Positions 42,983 to 52,590 of a stretch of DNA of 64,000 nucleotides are shown piece after piece. Each line of letters begins with the position of its first letter. Within the stretch, counting starts at the first letter, position 1. The notes beneath the pieces are model-generated. The model did not search any database and was not told the DNA's origin. It was given only the letters and a program-made list of their open reading frames with translations. The translations under genes were made by a program, and so were the position numbers. Source of the DNA: a bacterium (GTDB taxonomy: Bacteria > Babelota > Babeliae > Babelales > Babelaceae); assembly GCA_023428375.1 (NCBI GenBank), contig JAEYYR010000001.1:62001-126000 (forward strand), in the 5' to 3' direction.

Positions 42983-44533
42983 TTAAATTGAAACCTTGTG
43001 AAGACCCAAAACGTTAAAAGTGAAGTCAAATAACGCTTTTAGGAGATATAAACCAGTAATCAAAGTTGCAACAATACCAATAATCATCGTTACAGCAAAT
43101 CCTTGCAGTGGTCCTGAACCTAATTTATACAATACTAACGCCACTAAGAAATGGGTTATATTAGCATCTAAAATCACAGATCGAGCACCATCAAAACCAA
43201 TATTAATCGCTTGTTTAAAGTTTGCACCTTTTGCAAGCTCTTCTTTCACACGTTCAAAGATCAAAATCGAAGCATCAATTGCCATACCAATCGTCAATAC
43301 CATACCTGCAATACCCGGCAACGACAATGTCGCACCAAACCAAGCAAGCATAAATAGTGTTAATAATAAGTTGTATAACAATACGATAAACGCAAATAAT
43401 CCCGCAATTTTGTAAACAATTACACAGAACAAGAACAAGAGCAATAATGCAACACCACACGCAATCAAACCTTGGCGGATTGATTCTGCACCAAGTGATG
43501 GCCCGATATGACGTTCTTCTTCAAAAGTAACCGGTGCCACAAATGCGCCAGATTTTAATAACAGAGCAAAATCTTGTGCTGATTCCGGCGTGAAATCACC
43601 TGATATTTGCCCTTCAGAGCTAATCGCTGATTTTACGATTGGTGCGTTTATAACTTTATTATCCAAAATAATTGCAAGCGGTTTACCTAAATTTGCTGAG
43701 GTCATAGCATAGAATTTTTCGCCACCTTCAGCATTAAAAGTAAAGCTTACTACTGGTTCACCACCCCACTGACCGCCATATGCCATTTTAGCATCTTTTA
43801 AAAGACGACCGGTGACTTCTGTGAATGAAGGTACTAAGAAATATTGTTCACGGCCATGCACCACGCCAGGCAATGCAATAAAGCCTTCTGGCTCTTTGCC
43901 ACCAAAACGAACCAATAATTCTTCTTTAGAATTTGCAATCGATTGTACTGGCTTGAGTTCAAGTAATGCAGAAGTGCCAATCAATGCTTTTGCTTGTTGA
44001 GGATTATCAACATTTGGCAATTCAACGATAATATTTTTGTCACCTTGCGCCGCGATTGAAATTTCGCCAACTCCAAATTTATCTAAACGAGTACGCAATA
44101 CATTAATATTACTTTGTACCGCATCACGCTGTAGATCAGCAATTTTATCTTGACTTAAAGTACAGGTAATAACGGAACCTGAACGAGACAAATTACATCC
44201 TAGTGAATGTTTCACTAATTCTTGTTCTGCGGTTAATGCATCGGCATCATTTGCAAAAGTCATACGTGCTGTTGCATTGGTTGCTGATTGTGTTACCGGT
44301 ACAGGTTTTTGTGCTTTTTTAAGTAATTGAGAAGCTTTCTGTGCAATGCTACCAACCTCTGCTTCAAATGCTTTTTCAACTTGCACTTCAAGCGTCATAT
44401 AGGTGCCACCTACTAAATCGATACCAAAATTGATGAATTTATTAAGATGAAGAAGAAAATAAATACCGATAAAGGTTACAAGAATCCATAGCGACATGCT
44501 TGATGTAAGCATACGCCTTACAGAAAAGACCAT
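42983..44533 (-). CDS. secD: Protein translocase subunit SecD
   Basis: Membrane partner of SecYEG that uses the proton gradient to help export. 516 aa from the ATG at 44533, which has AAAGGA upstream; an ATG six codons earlier lacks one. One N-terminal helix, GIDLVGGTYMTLEV, a large periplasmic region with RLDKFGVGEISIAAQG, then five C-terminal helices containing TIGMAIDASILIFERVKEEL. SecF is not adjacent. Fits the heavily exported proteome. Confidence 0.95.
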   Translation of the reverse strand: MVFSVRRMLTSSMSLWILVTFIGIYFLLHLNKFINFGIDLVGGTYMTLEVQVEKAFEAEVGSIAQKASQLLKKAQKPVPVTQSATNATARMTFANDADALTAEQELVKHSLGCNLSRSGSVITCTLSQDKIADLQRDAVQSNINVLRTRLDKFGVGEISIAAQGDKNIIVELPNVDNPQQAKALIGTSALLELKPVQSIANSKEELLVRFGGKEPEGFIALPGVVHGREQYFLVPSFTEVTGRLLKDAKMAYGGQWGGEPVVSFTFNAEGGEKFYAMTSANLGKPLAIILDNKVINAPIVKSAISSEGQISGDFTPESAQDFALLLKSGAFVAPVTFEEERHIGPSLGAESIRQGLIACGVALLLLFLFCVIVYKIAGLFAFIVLLYNLLLTLFMLAWFGATLSLPGIAGMVLTIGMAIDASILIFERVKEELAKGANFKQAINIGFDGARSVILDANITHFLVALVLYKLGSGPLQGFAVTMIIGIVATLITGLYLLKALFDFTFNVLGLHKVSI

Positions 44534-44582
44534 AGATTTCCTTTGAGACATGAAGATGCTTTACTACTCATTCCAATATATA

Positions 44583-44669
44583 TTGGTGCGGGAGAAGGGA
44601 CTCGAACCCCCACGGGATTACTCCCACAGCCACCTCAAGGCTGCGTGTCTACCATTTCACCACCCCCGC
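44583..44669 (-). tRNA. tRNA-Leu (GAG)
   Basis: Class II tRNA of 87 bases with a long variable arm. Acceptor GCGGGGG pairs with CTCCCGC (one G-T), discriminator A, encoded CCA. Anticodon stem CAGCC/GGCTG with loop TTGAGGT gives GAG. Upstream of secD on the same strand. Confidence 0.95.
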
Positions 44670-44764
44670 ACATCAAAGACACGAATACTATAACAAATAT
44701 GCGGTCATTCAGCAAATTTTTCGTGCACTTTTTTTCATATTTTAAGTAAACATTTGTTCATGCA

Positions 44765-45733
44765 TTACGCACGCCCAAATAGACCCTTAAAAAATGAAAT
44801 TATTTTGTTCCACCAAGTACCAATTGATGCAAGCATGGATTGCCACCAAGATACCTTAACTGGTTCTGGTTTAATTACCACAGCCTCTTCTTGAGGATGA
44901 GATTGAAATTCCTCAATGAGGGTTAACCCCTTTTTTTGCAATTCTTGTACTTGAGCAGAAATAGTTTCTGTTGTTTGTTTTAATTGGCTGGTGATCGTTG
45001 CAAAATAATTGGTAAATTCACGAACTAAATAATTCTGAATTGCTTCAACATTTTGCTGGCTTCCTTGAACCTGTTTAAAAAATCCTTCAGCAATTTCATC
45101 GTTCAAAACATCAGCAATTTTATCATAATTTTCCCATGCAATTTCTTCATAACTATGGGCATTCGATAATTGCTCAGATAAAACTTGCACCGCTTTATTC
45201 AATGCATCATCATACGCTTGTACTTTAGTTAATAACGTTACAAGTTCTTCAATAGCTGCTTTGTGATCAAGAAATTGTTGCAAATCTAAGCGCTCATGTT
45301 CAGATAATGTTCCAGCAGATTCTTCTTTTTTTAAAGTGTCAATAATAGTATTGATGCGTGTTGAAAGTGCTGCTTCAGTAGTGCCTAAATCAATATAAAA
45401 TTGTGCGGTTGTTGAAAGAAATTGATTACGTTGTTCCATTAACTCACGAACATATGTATCAATTGCATTCACTACAGAACGCACTGTTTCAAACGATTTA
45501 CGCGCTTCTGCAAGAATGCGTTGTTTATTGTACCAATTGCCGCGATTATCAAGGACAGTGGTAGTCAAACCACTATCTTCTGCGACTTGCCAATCTGTGG
45601 GCACCGCACCATCAGGAGCTGCACCAGCATCAGCGGTTTGTGCTGCACCTTGATTTGCATAATAGGCGCTCAACTCAGCATCTTCAGCTACAAGCAAACA
45701 ACTTGAAAGCGCAACATACCACCACTTCATCAT
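44765..45733 (-). CDS. Secreted coiled-coil protein with Trp-rich C-terminus
   Basis: 322 aa. Leader of about 16 residues, an Ala/Gly/Gln-rich segment, then long coiled coil from about 75 to 280. The final 28 residues (SWWQSMLASIGTWW, then KIISFFKGLFG) are aromatic and amphipathic and could insert in a membrane. Last gene of the serS operon. No family recognised. Confidence 0.7.
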   Translation of the reverse strand: MMKWWYVALSSCLLVAEDAELSAYYANQGAAQTADAGAAPDGAVPTDWQVAEDSGLTTTVLDNRGNWYNKQRILAEARKSFETVRSVVNAIDTYVRELMEQRNQFLSTTAQFYIDLGTTEAALSTRINTIIDTLKKEESAGTLSEHERLDLQQFLDHKAAIEELVTLLTKVQAYDDALNKAVQVLSEQLSNAHSYEEIAWENYDKIADVLNDEIAEGFFKQVQGSQQNVEAIQNYLVREFTNYFATITSQLKQTTETISAQVQELQKKGLTLIEEFQSHPQEEAVVIKPEPVKVSWWQSMLASIGTWWNKIISFFKGLFGRA

Positions 45734-45744
45734 ATACCCATCCT

Positions 45745-46206
45745 TTATAGTGTACGAGATAATTCCTTTAACTCATTCATCAAAGCATTTGATAATTCTT
45801 CAGCTTCTGCAGAAATATGATTCCAGCGTACACCAGAGGTTACTGTAGACAACTGTGACTTATCGCTTTTGATATCAATAATATCAATTCGTACCACATT
45901 CATAAGCGGATGTATATTTGACGGTGCACGCACCACGCCAGCACGACCCAAAATTGAGTATGCAACGTTATTTTCATCTAAAAAGCAGAGCATTACTTTT
46001 TTTTGCCATACCATGTTATGGTAACCTTCATGTTCCTTATGAATCGAAAGTAAAATACTTTCAGGCCCTTTTGGATACACATATTGTAACGGCGTTGTGT
46101 GCGGCAAACCTTTTTCAGAAAAAGTTGCCAAAACCGCTACTGTTTTTTCAGCAAGCAAAACTTGCATTAAATCGTCAGGAATTTTGATACCAACATGCTT
46201 TGCCAT
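45745..46206 (-). CDS. Pyridoxamine 5'-phosphate oxidase-like flavin protein
   Basis: 153 aa split-barrel FMN-binding protein. VAVLATFSEKGLPHTTPLQYVY and a later basic-aromatic stretch (EGYHNMVWQKKVMLCFLDEN, in parts) match the PNPOx-like family. Substrate unknown; the family includes heme and F420/FMN binders, notable next to hemW. GAGGA lies before the ATG. Confidence 0.75.
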   Translation of the reverse strand: MAKHVGIKIPDDLMQVLLAEKTVAVLATFSEKGLPHTTPLQYVYPKGPESILLSIHKEHEGYHNMVWQKKVMLCFLDENNVAYSILGRAGVVRAPSNIHPLMNVVRIDIIDIKSDKSQLSTVTSGVRWNHISAEAEELSNALMNELKELSRTL

Positions 46207-46256
46207 GCGTAATCCTCATACATACAAGGAGACTAAGCTCCATTCAACGGTTATAA

Positions 46257-47411
46257 CTAAACTGATAATTTCACAATTATTTCATTTTCCACAGCAAGTC
46301 CCTTTGGAGTAAAGCGAATAACATCATGTTCTCGTTCCAAAAGATCTTGTGTAATTAATGTATTAATTTCTGTTAAGAAAAGATGTTGCTTTTCTTTATT
46401 AAGCTCATTCATTAATGGTTGGATATTAATACCTTTACGCTGCCTTAATCCCAACATTAATTTTTCAAGCCAGGCTTGTTCAGGCGTTAATGATTCTGAA
46501 AATACGGTAAGTAATTCTTCATTTCCCGCGTGCTTCAAATAATCCATAAGATTTTTAGTATTCTGAAAACGAGAATTCCCATCAAAACCACAAGCACCTA
46601 ACCCAAATGCCTTGTAAGGAACTCGTTCCCAATACGCAGAGTTATGTTTAGACTGATACCCTTTACGCGCATAATTTGAAATTTCATATTGTTCAAAACC
46701 ATGTGCAGCTAAGGTATCAATGGTCCAATAAAACATTGATATCATGGAATCGTCAGGAGGTAATAATACCTTTCTTGCCTTAACACCATAATACAGTGGA
46801 GTATTTTCATGAACCGTCAAAAAATACACCGACAAATGTTTAATCGGCCAATGAACAATCGTTTCAATCATTCTCTGCCATTCAGCTGGAGATACCCCAG
46901 GTAAACCCAAAATAAGATCTATAGAAATATTATCAAACTTCGCTGAAGCCATATCGAGTAATGATAGCACCTGAGCGTAAGATTGATGTCTATTCAGTCC
47001 TTGCAAAACATCATCCTTCAAACTTTGAACACCGATACTCAAACGATTAATACCCGCTTGAGCCCAAGCATTAAGTGCTTCTTCTGATACGGTTCCAGGA
47101 TTCACTTCAATAGTTACTTCTGCACCACTTTCAAGATCGCCTATATTATATAGTGTATCAAACATGTCAAGTAGCAGATGTGGCGGATACGTGCTTGGAG
47201 TGCCGCCTCCCATGAAGATTGAATTAAATGAAGGACGAAATTCAAGTCTTTCACCAAAGCTTTTAATTTCTGAGCAGAGGGCCTTGTGATAATCGTCCAT
47301 ATATTGATCATGTGAGGCTAATGCCACAAAAGGACAAAAATGGCATCGATACGGACAAAATGGCCAATGAATATACACCGCGTTGAACGGTGTTTTAGTA
47401 TTAAACATCAT
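46257..47411 (-). CDS. hemW: HemW-like radical SAM protein
   Basis: 384 aa. Radical-SAM cysteines are in CPYRCHFCPF near residue 20, followed by GGGTPS and the IEVNPGT strand. Overall order fits HemW, a heme chaperone related to coproporphyrinogen oxidase HemN. The HemN extra cysteine is absent. The start overlaps the preceding gene's stop by 4 bases (ATGA-type). Whether it acts in heme insertion here is inference. Confidence 0.88.
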   Translation of the reverse strand: MMFNTKTPFNAVYIHWPFCPYRCHFCPFVALASHDQYMDDYHKALCSEIKSFGERLEFRPSFNSIFMGGGTPSTYPPHLLLDMFDTLYNIGDLESGAEVTIEVNPGTVSEEALNAWAQAGINRLSIGVQSLKDDVLQGLNRHQSYAQVLSLLDMASAKFDNISIDLILGLPGVSPAEWQRMIETIVHWPIKHLSVYFLTVHENTPLYYGVKARKVLLPPDDSMISMFYWTIDTLAAHGFEQYEISNYARKGYQSKHNSAYWERVPYKAFGLGACGFDGNSRFQNTKNLMDYLKHAGNEELLTVFSESLTPEQAWLEKLMLGLRQRKGINIQPLMNELNKEKQHLFLTEINTLITQDLLEREHDVIRFTPKGLAVENEIIVKLSV

Positions 47412-47896
47412 AAATAATTTGTTTGTTCGATAAAAACTTTAAGGCGAGCTAAATCAGTTAATACTGATTCATGCGCTGGTGTAAATTGGGCAAATTTAGT
47501 TTTTTTAATATGATCAATCATATCAACCAAAGCAGCTGATTGATCAGGAATTTTCTGTAATAAAATAGTAAATAATTCCTGGTCTGTGACATCGTGCGCA
47601 CATATTTTTGCATTATGACAATATTTTCTTAATGCTCCAGAAATTTTTTGATAGCTTGCCTCAGGAGACAATTGAGATAATTGCGATTCAATTTCAGCAA
47701 CATCACGCAATGCGACTCGCCATGCCTTATTGCGCACACTATGAAACCAATAAAATAGTAGGCCCAACAATGTACACATAACTAAAAGACCAAGTATGAG
47801 CAATCCAATATTCCATGGATTTTGATACCAACTTATTGGCTCAATATCATAAATATCTTCAAAAATTTGTGGATCTATTGGTGATTGATTCATCAT
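47408..47896 (-). CDS. DUF4381-like membrane protein
   Basis: 162 aa. One membrane helix at about 28-50 (WNIGLLILGLLVMCTLLGLL) and a helical cytoplasmic domain containing ISGALRKYCHNAKI. This layout and its place after a DUF58 gene match DUF4381, usually seen in MoxR-DUF58-VWA clusters. Both ends overlap neighbours by 4 bases, so the operon is tightly coupled. Confidence 0.7.
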   Translation of the reverse strand: MMNQSPIDPQIFEDIYDIEPISWYQNPWNIGLLILGLLVMCTLLGLLFYWFHSVRNKAWRVALRDVAEIESQLSQLSPEASYQKISGALRKYCHNAKICAHDVTDQELFTILLQKIPDQSAALVDMIDHIKKTKFAQFTPAHESVLTDLARLKVFIEQTNYL

Positions 47897-48738
47897 GATA
47901 ATGCTAAAATTAATTGATCAATTGCGGTATTTGAAAGAGGAATAGTAATGCATTTTATACGATGAGCTTGAAGCATTTTCTCATTTGCTGCATATATTTC
48001 ATCTAATAGTTTATGTAATTGTAATTGATGCTTTGATGAACAAATTTCAGCTGTCATACCAGTTTCAGGGTCAACAACTGTTAATCCTGTAGGTAGATCA
48101 ACATTTGATTCAATTTCATCCTGACAACGGATTAAAACAACGTCATGTTTAAATGCTAATGGTGTCAAAATTCTTTCAATATCTGGTACAAGCATATCAG
48201 ATATGAGTATTATTAGCGATGTATTTCCACGAGTTACTTGCTGGACCACCTGCGTGATGTCATTAAAGATTCCGCCGGCTTGATGTTCCATTAAATCTTC
48301 AATGCAGTGCTGAGCATGACTTAAACCTGATTTCATAGGACGAATTAAAGTACTTTGACCAACAGAAATCAATCCTAGAAGATCTTTTCCATATCCTGTA
48401 GCAAGCGCAATCAAGCCACCAGATAATTTAATAATTTTATCACGCAAAGATTCTTGCGATCCAAATTTAGAAGATGCGCTCAAATCAGTAATCAGCAAAA
48501 CTTGTTTAATTTTTTCTTCATAAAATTGTTTTACTAACATTGAATCGGTACGAGCTGATGCTTTCCAATCAATAAAACGAATATCATCACCAAGATCATA
48601 ATCACGCAATTGATCAAAAGAAAAACCATTTCCATGTTTTGTTGATTTTGAAGTGCCGCCTTGTAAAGCAGCACTCATACGATGAGAAACAAGTTTAATT
48701 TTGTGAGCACGTGCTATGAGTTCTGGTGGTAAATTCAT
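47893..48738 (-). CDS. DUF58 domain protein
   Basis: 281 aa, cytoplasmic. GNGFSFDQLRDYDLGDDIRFIDWKASARTD (in parts) and VKQFYEEK are the DUF58 core, followed by a von-Willebrand-like region (VLLITDLSASSKF, a DxSxS site). The family accompanies MoxR ATPases, but no moxR lies next to it here. It starts one base after the serS stop codon. Confidence 0.88.
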   Translation of the reverse strand: MNLPPELIARAHKIKLVSHRMSAALQGGTSKSTKHGNGFSFDQLRDYDLGDDIRFIDWKASARTDSMLVKQFYEEKIKQVLLITDLSASSKFGSQESLRDKIIKLSGGLIALATGYGKDLLGLISVGQSTLIRPMKSGLSHAQHCIEDLMEHQAGGIFNDITQVVQQVTRGNTSLIILISDMLVPDIERILTPLAFKHDVVLIRCQDEIESNVDLPTGLTVVDPETGMTAEICSSKHQLQLHKLLDEIYAANEKMLQAHRIKCITIPLSNTAIDQLILALS

Positions 48739-49977
48739 CTACACTCCGATGCAAACAGATTTTAAAACATCTGGGAAAGCAATTGAACCATCTTCTTGTT
48801 GATACGTTTCAAGCAACGCAACCATTAATCGCGGTAACGCCAATGATGACGCATTTAATGTATGTATCAAATGTGGTTTAGCACCTGGTTGTGGGCGATA
48901 ACGAATACTGCAACGACGTGACTGAAAGTCTGTGCAATTACTTGCAGATGAAACTTCTTTATATTCTTTTTGTCCTGGCATATACACTTCAATATCATAT
49001 GTCTTAGCTGATGCAAAAGAACAATCTTGTCCTGCAAGCAAACTAATACGATAATGCAATCCTAAGTCTTGCAAAATTTTTTCTGCACACGCAATCATAC
49101 GATCTAATTCGTTGTTGGATTGCTCAGGAGAAGTAAGACTATATAATTCAATTTTTTCAAATTGATGAATACGAATCAATCCACGTTCGGTTGATCCATA
49201 GCCCCCTGCTTCTCGTCTAAAACAGCTTGTCCAGGAAGTCATGCGAATAGGTAATTCGTCAGCTTCTAAAATCGCATCACGATACATATTTGCTAAATTA
49301 ACTTCTGCTGTTGGAGTGAGATATAAGTTATCTTCTGGAATGGTATATAACTGATCTGCAAAGCGAGGAAGATTACTGGAACCAATCAATGATTTTTCAG
49401 TTACTAAATAAGGAGGCAATACCGGTTCAAATCCGTGTGCGATGTTATTTTTGAGCATATATAATGCTAATGAATATAACAACGTTACGCCTTTACCTTT
49501 ATATAAAGCAAAATTGTTTCCTGTCATACGCGCTGCAGCTTCAAAATCAATCCAATCATGCTGTTTTGCAAGTTCAACATGGTTTTTCGGTTCAAAAGAA
49601 AACTTTGGCATCTCTCCAACAGTTTTGACTACCTTATTGGATTCCTTATTACCTTCAGGAACTTCATCTAGGGGGATATTTGGGCAACGTAGATAGAGGT
49701 AATTAAAATCTGCTTCTACCGTTTGTAATTGCTTTTCTACCGTTTCAATTTCATCACTCAATCTTTTTGATTCTTGACGAATTTCATCTGAAATTGGACC
49801 ACGCACGGAACGCGCCAATTCATTTTTTTTGCTTCGTAATTCATCAAGCAACGTCTTGAAAGAACGAACTTTTTGATCTAATTCGAGTAACTTTTTACCA
49901 TCAAATGAAGGGTCTTTTTTTGTGATACGAGCGAGTGTACGCTGCGTATCTTCTCGCAATGCATGCAAATCAATCAT
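48739..49977 (-). CDS. serS: Seryl-tRNA synthetase
   Basis: Charges tRNA(Ser). 412 aa. The N-terminal antiparallel coiled coil (30-105) holds the tRNA long variable arm. Class II motif 2 is TSCFRREAGGYGSTERGLIR (partial) and motif 3 is LPRLMVALLETYQ. First gene of the serS-DUF58-DUF4381-hemW-PNPOx-coiled-coil operon. Start at the ATG with no strong ribosome-binding site. Confidence 0.97.
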   Translation of the reverse strand: MIDLHALREDTQRTLARITKKDPSFDGKKLLELDQKVRSFKTLLDELRSKKNELARSVRGPISDEIRQESKRLSDEIETVEKQLQTVEADFNYLYLRCPNIPLDEVPEGNKESNKVVKTVGEMPKFSFEPKNHVELAKQHDWIDFEAAARMTGNNFALYKGKGVTLLYSLALYMLKNNIAHGFEPVLPPYLVTEKSLIGSSNLPRFADQLYTIPEDNLYLTPTAEVNLANMYRDAILEADELPIRMTSWTSCFRREAGGYGSTERGLIRIHQFEKIELYSLTSPEQSNNELDRMIACAEKILQDLGLHYRISLLAGQDCSFASAKTYDIEVYMPGQKEYKEVSSASNCTDFQSRRCSIRYRPQPGAKPHLIHTLNASSLALPRLMVALLETYQQEDGSIAFPDVLKSVCIGV

Positions 49978-50119
49978 GTGAAAACTTTCATTTTACCGTT
50001 CTATACGGTTTCTACTTGCAAAAATACAGCAAAAGTAAGCTTTTGAGAAGTATTCAATAATCTCGACCAAAAAACGTGAAAAAAATAGTTGCTACAAGAT
50101 GTTTACCGTTATTACAATT

Positions 50120-50148
50120 TTGAATTATTTCTATTTGAATTATATACT
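50120..50148 (+). promoter_or_regulatory. Sigma70-type promoter of the 50176 gene
   Basis: TTGAAT at 50120-50125 and TATACT at 50143-50148 with a 17-base spacer, 28 bases before the ATG. The spacer holds ATTATTTCTATTTG, which recurs in the promoter at 61206. Confidence 0.6.
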
Positions 50149-50175
50149 AAGAGTATAAGAAAATAGAGGTTAATA

Positions 50176-50655
50176 ATGAAAAAATTATTTATAGTCATAT
50201 CATTGTTTACTTTAGCTTCGCTCAATGCTTTTGAGCGTCAGAAAGAAACAATGATTACACAACTTTATTCATACCAACGACATCAATTAATGCCAAAAGT
50301 AAGACATAAGAAGTTTATGGGCAATTATCTTACTGATGCATCGAAAATGTTTAAATGCATGCAGTTTAGTATACAATTTCCTGAGAGATCTGAGTCACAA
50401 AACTATTTTACTGCATTAACGAACTATATCATTGAAAACTTTATGTATGAATGGGTGTTGAGAAAATCACAACGATTTGTACGTCGTCATGATAACAAAT
50501 TAAGCATGTCGGTTATTAATTTACGTAATGCAATGGACTCAATTCACAAAACCGGTCTTGCAGAATTTGATCTCAATAACGAATTTAATAGAACCAGAGC
50601 ATGGTTCACCCAAGCCAATACCGAGTACTTTAAAAGAATTGGTTTGAAAAAGTAA
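50176..50655 (+). CDS. Predicted secreted basic protein, unknown family
   Basis: 159 aa. Leader MKKLFIVISLFTLASLNA with AxA-like cleavage, then a basic helical protein rich in Arg, His, Asn and Phe (KVRHKKFMGNYL, RKSQRFVRRHDNKL). One cysteine only. GAGG lies before the ATG and a terminator follows. No family recognised. Confidence 0.7.
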   Translation: MKKLFIVISLFTLASLNAFERQKETMITQLYSYQRHQLMPKVRHKKFMGNYLTDASKMFKCMQFSIQFPERSESQNYFTALTNYIIENFMYEWVLRKSQRFVRRHDNKLSMSVINLRNAMDSIHKTGLAEFDLNNEFNRTRAWFTQANTEYFKRIGLKK

Positions 50656-50671
50656 AACAACTATTAATTGC

Positions 50672-50699
50672 AAAGGGACGTGTAAGCGTCCCTTTTTTT
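50672..50699 (+). terminator. Intrinsic terminator of the 50176 gene
   Basis: AAAGGGACG at 50672-50680 pairs with CGTCCCTTT at 50687-50695, followed by a T-tract. Confidence 0.92.
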
Positions 50700-50746
50700 G
50701 TGCATGAATATATGGTAAATTTAATAAACAACTAATTAAGGATCTC

Positions 50747-51328
50747 ATGATAATTAATGCGCATCAAAAAAATCAACTCATTTATATTATTAAAAATTTA
50801 ATTATTTTATTCATCACCACGAATATCGTTCAATCTTTATTAAAATATTCTCACACAGAGTATAATTATTTTTTGGTGGCTATTACCATTGGCACATTGG
50901 CAATAATTTTTTACAATCTCTTTGCCAATGATTCAATAAAACATCTCTATAATAGATTCGTAAAATTCGTATGGTTAGAATATTTTATGTGGGTCTATAT
51001 TCTGAATTTATTGTATTTTATTAATTTTCATATTGTAAAACAATTTGGTCAAAATAGTGCAGCGCTGATTGCATTTTCATGTTCATGGATACTATTATTG
51101 CCTAAGCCTCATTTTATTTGGAAATGGATTTTTGCTACAGGCTTTGCGTATGGCATTACAACTTTAATAAAACTTCTTATTCAAACATATAGTACAAATG
51201 CCTTATATAGTGAAGTTATAACACGTTCTCCAGAATTGGAAATTGGTTTGATAGGAATAATCACTGTCATTAGTTTTGTTATTGGAATAGTTGTTTATAA
51301 TTTTACTACAGAAAAAATCAATAAATAA
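50747..51328 (+). CDS. Integral membrane protein, unknown family
   Basis: 193 aa with about six hydrophobic helices and short loops; basic residues lie mainly in the N-terminal and third loops. AAGGA lies before the ATG. Its last 11 bases overlap the convergent F-box/ankyrin gene. Not recognised. Confidence 0.65.
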   Translation: MIINAHQKNQLIYIIKNLIILFITTNIVQSLLKYSHTEYNYFLVAITIGTLAIIFYNLFANDSIKHLYNRFVKFVWLEYFMWVYILNLLYFINFHIVKQFGQNSAALIAFSCSWILLLPKPHFIWKWIFATGFAYGITTLIKLLIQTYSTNALYSEVITRSPELEIGLIGIITVISFVIGIVVYNFTTEKINK

Positions 51329-52430
51329 AATCTGGGTCGGAAATATAATACTTAAGCGGTTCTCGTTCTAGACCATCCATTTTTTTATAAGAACTCGGCT
51401 CGTATAAGCCTTTCAATTTTTGAGAACTTGTCCATATCTCCAACCCACTCCATCGACCGGTATATAATCTCCATGGAACAAATACTGGAGCAATGAGCGA
51501 TGTCAAAGATACAAAGCCAAGTAATGCGGGAAATGAACCAAAAGTTATAATAATATTCTTTATAGTAAGAAAATTGGTCATTCTATTTGCATAAGAAGAT
51601 TTTTGCGCAATAGGCGTTACCACACAATTATCTTTTCCGTAAAATAGCCACCATGGATGCAAATCATAGGCTAATGATAAAACCGTTTTACCATTGGCAT
51701 TTTCTATGTTTAAATCGGCATACTTTGCAAATTGTGCTATCACTTTGTCATGCGCATTTCTCCTGCTTAGATATTGCATAAGTAAAGTATTGCCTTCGGC
51801 ATCTTGTTCATCAGGGTTGGCTCTATTTTTAAGAAGCTGAATAATTAAATTATGATTATCTGTCTGTATAGCCAGCGATAGAAATGAGCTATTTTTGCGT
51901 TCCACATAATTATTTATATATGCACTTTTAATAATAAGGTTAACATCGCATAAATGATATTTCACTAATAAGAATAAATCATAAGAAAAGTGAATATCGC
52001 TAATTTTTTTCTGTTCGAAAATATACTGCACCAAATCATTACCTAAATTATCCTTAGAACCGGTGAAGTTTCGTATTTCATTCACTCTAATTATTTTATT
52101 AAAAATGATGTCATGTTTTTTTGAAAGAAAAATACTTTTAAGAGTACTTCTTGAATTATTTAGTGGTGCATTAAGTAGAATTTTCAATCGTTCATTGAAA
52201 TCTTTATTCACCAAAGTTATATGATATATATCGGCCATCAAAAGATCTAAATCGTCCATTGTGTATAAATGTTCAAATCTTTGTTGAATAAAAAAACGTC
52301 TAAATATTTCATTGAGTATATCACTAGGTAAAAACTCAAAGTGGCATAATTTCTTTTTTGGTGCGCAAAACAATTCAATCGATAAACAATGTGCAAATGA
52401 AAATAAAATGATAAAAAAAACAATGAACAT
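51318..52430 (-). CDS. Secreted F-box-like/ankyrin-repeat protein
   Basis: 370 aa. Leader MFIVFFIILFSFAHC. Residues 30-85 fit an F-box: FEFLPSDILNEIFRRFF, then a helix and LVNKDFNERLK. Residues about 180-260 hold ankyrin-type repeats (SFLSLAIQTDNHNLIIQLLKN, partly, and GNTLLMQYLSRRNAHDKVI, partly). A hydrophobic hairpin at 295-325 may insert in a membrane. F-box proteins recruit substrates to SCF ubiquitin ligases in eukaryotes, so this is a candidate host-directed effector. Confidence 0.7.
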   Translation of the reverse strand: MFIVFFIILFSFAHCLSIELFCAPKKKLCHFEFLPSDILNEIFRRFFIQQRFEHLYTMDDLDLLMADIYHITLVNKDFNERLKILLNAPLNNSRSTLKSIFLSKKHDIIFNKIIRVNEIRNFTGSKDNLGNDLVQYIFEQKKISDIHFSYDLFLLVKYHLCDVNLIIKSAYINNYVERKNSSFLSLAIQTDNHNLIIQLLKNRANPDEQDAEGNTLLMQYLSRRNAHDKVIAQFAKYADLNIENANGKTVLSLAYDLHPWWLFYGKDNCVVTPIAQKSSYANRMTNFLTIKNIIITFGSFPALLGFVSLTSLIAPVFVPWRLYTGRWSGLEIWTSSQKLKGLYEPSSYKKMDGLEREPLKYYISDPDFIY

Positions 52431-52590
52431 GTGACACCAAATTTTTTTAATTTTAATTCTAAAAACTTAATTTAAATCATAATAACAACAAAAAACATCC
52501 CATGCAAAATGAATTAATATCCTTTTGCTCTAAAGTCTTGCCATACCTTACCCGATTCATAACAAGATAAGGGAAACCAGGGGAGGCGTT

